From contig NZ_LMDP01000003.1 in the NCBI RefSeq assembly GCF_001425835.1, positions 442,001 through 506,000 of the forward strand: 64,000 nucleotides of DNA, read 5' to 3'. This document shows positions 62,781-64,000 of this stretch, piece after piece. Positions within the stretch are counted from its first letter, which is position 1. Each line of letters opens with the position of its first letter. A program made the translations under genes and the position numbers. A model generated the notes under the pieces. It was not told the origin of the DNA and made no database searches. It was given only the letters and a program-made list of their open reading frames with translations. The DNA is from Afipia sp. Root123D2. Lineage in GTDB: Bacteria > Pseudomonadota > Alphaproteobacteria > Rhizobiales > Xanthobacteraceae.

Positions 62781-63941
62781 ATGACTGCTGCACTCCAGTT
62801 CGATCCGATCCGCCTGCCGCCGGTGTGCCAGAAACTGCGCGAGGAGGTTCGCGCCTTTCTCGCCGAACAGATCGCCGAAGGCGTGTTCAATCCGCACAAG
62901 CCACAGGCCGAAGACACCGACATTCCCGAATTCAGCCGCCGCGTCGGCGAGCGCGGCTGGATCGGCATGACATGGCCGAAGAAATACGGCGGCCACGAGC
63001 GCACCTTTCTTGAACGCTATGTCGTCACCGAGGAGATGCGCGTCGCCAACGCACCGACCCGGCGGTTTTTCGTCGCCGACCGCCAGAGCGGACCGGTGCT
63101 GCTGAAATATGCCAGCGAGCGGATCAAGATGGACATCATTCCGCGCATCTGCCGCGGCGAGGTCTGTTTTTCGATCGGCATGAGCGAGCCGAACTCAGGC
63201 TCCGACTTGTTCGCGGCCAAGAGCAAGGCGACAAAAACAGACGGCGGCTGGCTGCTGAACGGCACCAAGATCTGGACCACGTCTGCCCATATCGCCGACT
63301 ACATGCTTGGCATCTTCCGCACCTCGCCGCCGACCCAGGAGAACCGTCGCCACGGCCTGACCCAGTTTCTGGTCGACATGAAAGCGCCCGGCATCACCGT
63401 CAATCCAATCGCGCAACTCAGCGGGCTGAAGGAATTCAACGAGGTTGTATTCGAGAACGTGTTCCTGCCGGATGATCATGCGCTCGGCGAAATCGACGGC
63501 GCTTGGAAGCAGGCCACCAGCGAGCTCGCTTATGAGCGCAGCGGCCCGGAGCGCTTTCTCGAAACATCTTATGTATTGACTGAACTTGTGCGTGCGCTCG
63601 GCAGTGAGCCAGATACCCGCAGCGCCGAAGGCATCGGACGCTTGGTCGCTCAGTTGCACACCATGCGGCGGATGTCGGTCTCGGTTGCGGGCATGCTGCA
63701 GGGTGGCAAGGAGCCGGTGGTCGAGGCGTCCATCGTCAAGGATATCGGCACCATCTGGGAACAGCAGTTGCCGCATCGCGTTCGCGATCTTGCCGCGTTC
63801 GTCGAACCCGACGCCACCAACCATGAAACGCTGGAAGACCAGCTCGCCTTCGCCACCAAGATTGCACCGAAACTCACGATCCAGGGCGGCACCACCGAGG
63901 TGCTGCGCGGCATCATCGCGCGCGGGCTCGGTCTGCGCTAA
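62781..63941 (+). CDS. Acyl-CoA dehydrogenase (second of a pair)
   Basis: 386 residues. The N-terminal helices contain WIGMTWPKKYGGHERTFLERYVV, the beta domain CFSIGMSEPNSGSDLFAAKSKA and WLLNGTKIWTTSAH, and the C-terminal helices SELAYERSGPERFLE and IQGGTTEVLRGIIARGLGLR. FAD and acyl-CoA binding residues look normal. The MCAD-type YEGT glutamate is replaced by QGGT, and the Glu in YERSG may be the catalytic base (inference). It probably acts together with the 61692 gene on a branched or dicarboxylic acyl-CoA, as in PimCD-like pairs. Confidence 0.92.
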   Translation: MTAALQFDPIRLPPVCQKLREEVRAFLAEQIAEGVFNPHKPQAEDTDIPEFSRRVGERGWIGMTWPKKYGGHERTFLERYVVTEEMRVANAPTRRFFVADRQSGPVLLKYASERIKMDIIPRICRGEVCFSIGMSEPNSGSDLFAAKSKATKTDGGWLLNGTKIWTTSAHIADYMLGIFRTSPPTQENRRHGLTQFLVDMKAPGITVNPIAQLSGLKEFNEVVFENVFLPDDHALGEIDGAWKQATSELAYERSGPERFLETSYVLTELVRALGSEPDTRSAEGIGRLVAQLHTMRRMSVSVAGMLQGGKEPVVEASIVKDIGTIWEQQLPHRVRDLAAFVEPDATNHETLEDQLAFATKIAPKLTIQGGTTEVLRGIIARGLGLR

Positions 63942-63996
63942 GCGCGGGCTGACCTGCGCTGAACCATTTGCATTGAGCCACTATAAAGGACCTCTC

Positions 63997-64000
63997 ATGA
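63997..64000 (+). CDS. Start of the next gene, cut by the window end
   Basis: An ATG with AAAGGA seven bases upstream, 55 bases after the acyl-CoA dehydrogenase stop. Only the first codon and one base are inside the window. By position it is probably another gene of the acyl-CoA operon, but no product can be read. Confidence 0.5.

Noticed and set aside
1-64000. CRISPR array, prophage or transposase genes
   Set aside because: No regularly spaced repeats and no integrase, transposase or phage structural proteins were recognised in any frame.

Overview
This is a GC-rich chromosomal window from an alphaproteobacterium, most likely a Bradyrhizobiaceae member (Bradyrhizobium / Rhodopseudomonas / Afipia / Nitrobacter group). 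The evidence is the gene order chvI-chvG-hprK-EIIA(Man)-HPr beside pckA, a fused transaldolase/glucose-6-phosphate isomerase in a pentose phosphate operon, a two-barrel OmpA-like/OprB porin, and several small proteins of a Rhizobiales type. No CRISPR array, prophage, rRNA operon or intact insertion sequence was seen. One tRNA, tRNA-Arg(CCT), is present.

Layout. 1-3.5 kb: tail of a TctC-type binding protein, a frameshifted adenylate/guanylate cyclase, a thioesterase and a run of five tiny unknown genes. 3.7-10.5 kb: pckA, a HugZ-like protein, the ChvI/ChvG two-component system overlapping hprK, then the regulatory PTS proteins EIIA(Man) and HPr. 10.5-17.7 kb: membrane glycosyltransferase, lepA, a frameshifted DUF1508 gene, a PAS-GGDEF-EAL protein and the murein endopeptidase MepA. 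17.7-23.3 kb: molybdate genes (standalone Mop, modA, modB and a short modC) with two look-alike structured leaders, followed by an iron/cobalamin-type ABC importer. 23.3-29.1 kb: K+/H+ antiporter, MscS channel, sfsA, map and a frameshifted radC. 29.3-34.6 kb: a NitT/TauT-type ABC importer coupled to a 2-hydroxyacid dehydrogenase and an AprI/Inh protein, divergent from a creatininase-family enzyme. 34.8-41.5 kb: small secreted protein, a Fur-like box and fusion porin, glutamate-synthase-like protein, patatin, lactonase-like metallohydrolase and dispersed palindromic repeats. 41.7-53.1 kb: tkt, tal-pgi, gnd, zwf, pgl, gntK, a HAD hydrolase and a convergent GH15 gene. 53.2-54.7 kb: a 1.35-kb segment bracketed by perfect 20-bp direct repeats, carrying a gene broken by an amber codon, next to tRNA-Arg. 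54.8-64 kb: DUF1810, VOC, secreted protein, RND/MMPL transporter, Lys-rich protein, YidB, GlsB/YeaQ-like protein, then an SDR gene divergent from two acyl-CoA dehydrogenases with paired palindromic operator candidates between them.

Functional themes are central carbon metabolism (gluconeogenic PEP carboxykinase, regulatory PTS, and the oxidative and non-oxidative pentose phosphate pathway) and nutrient import (molybdate, a chelated metal or cofactor, and an unknown nitrogen- or sulfur-type substrate). Four genes are interrupted: three by single-base indels in or beside short base runs, one by an in-frame TAG. The observation I rank highest is the pair of similar three-hairpin leaders in front of mop and modA. 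They share a CGTAA loop while their stem sequences differ but stay paired, which suggests a cis-acting RNA responding to molybdenum status.
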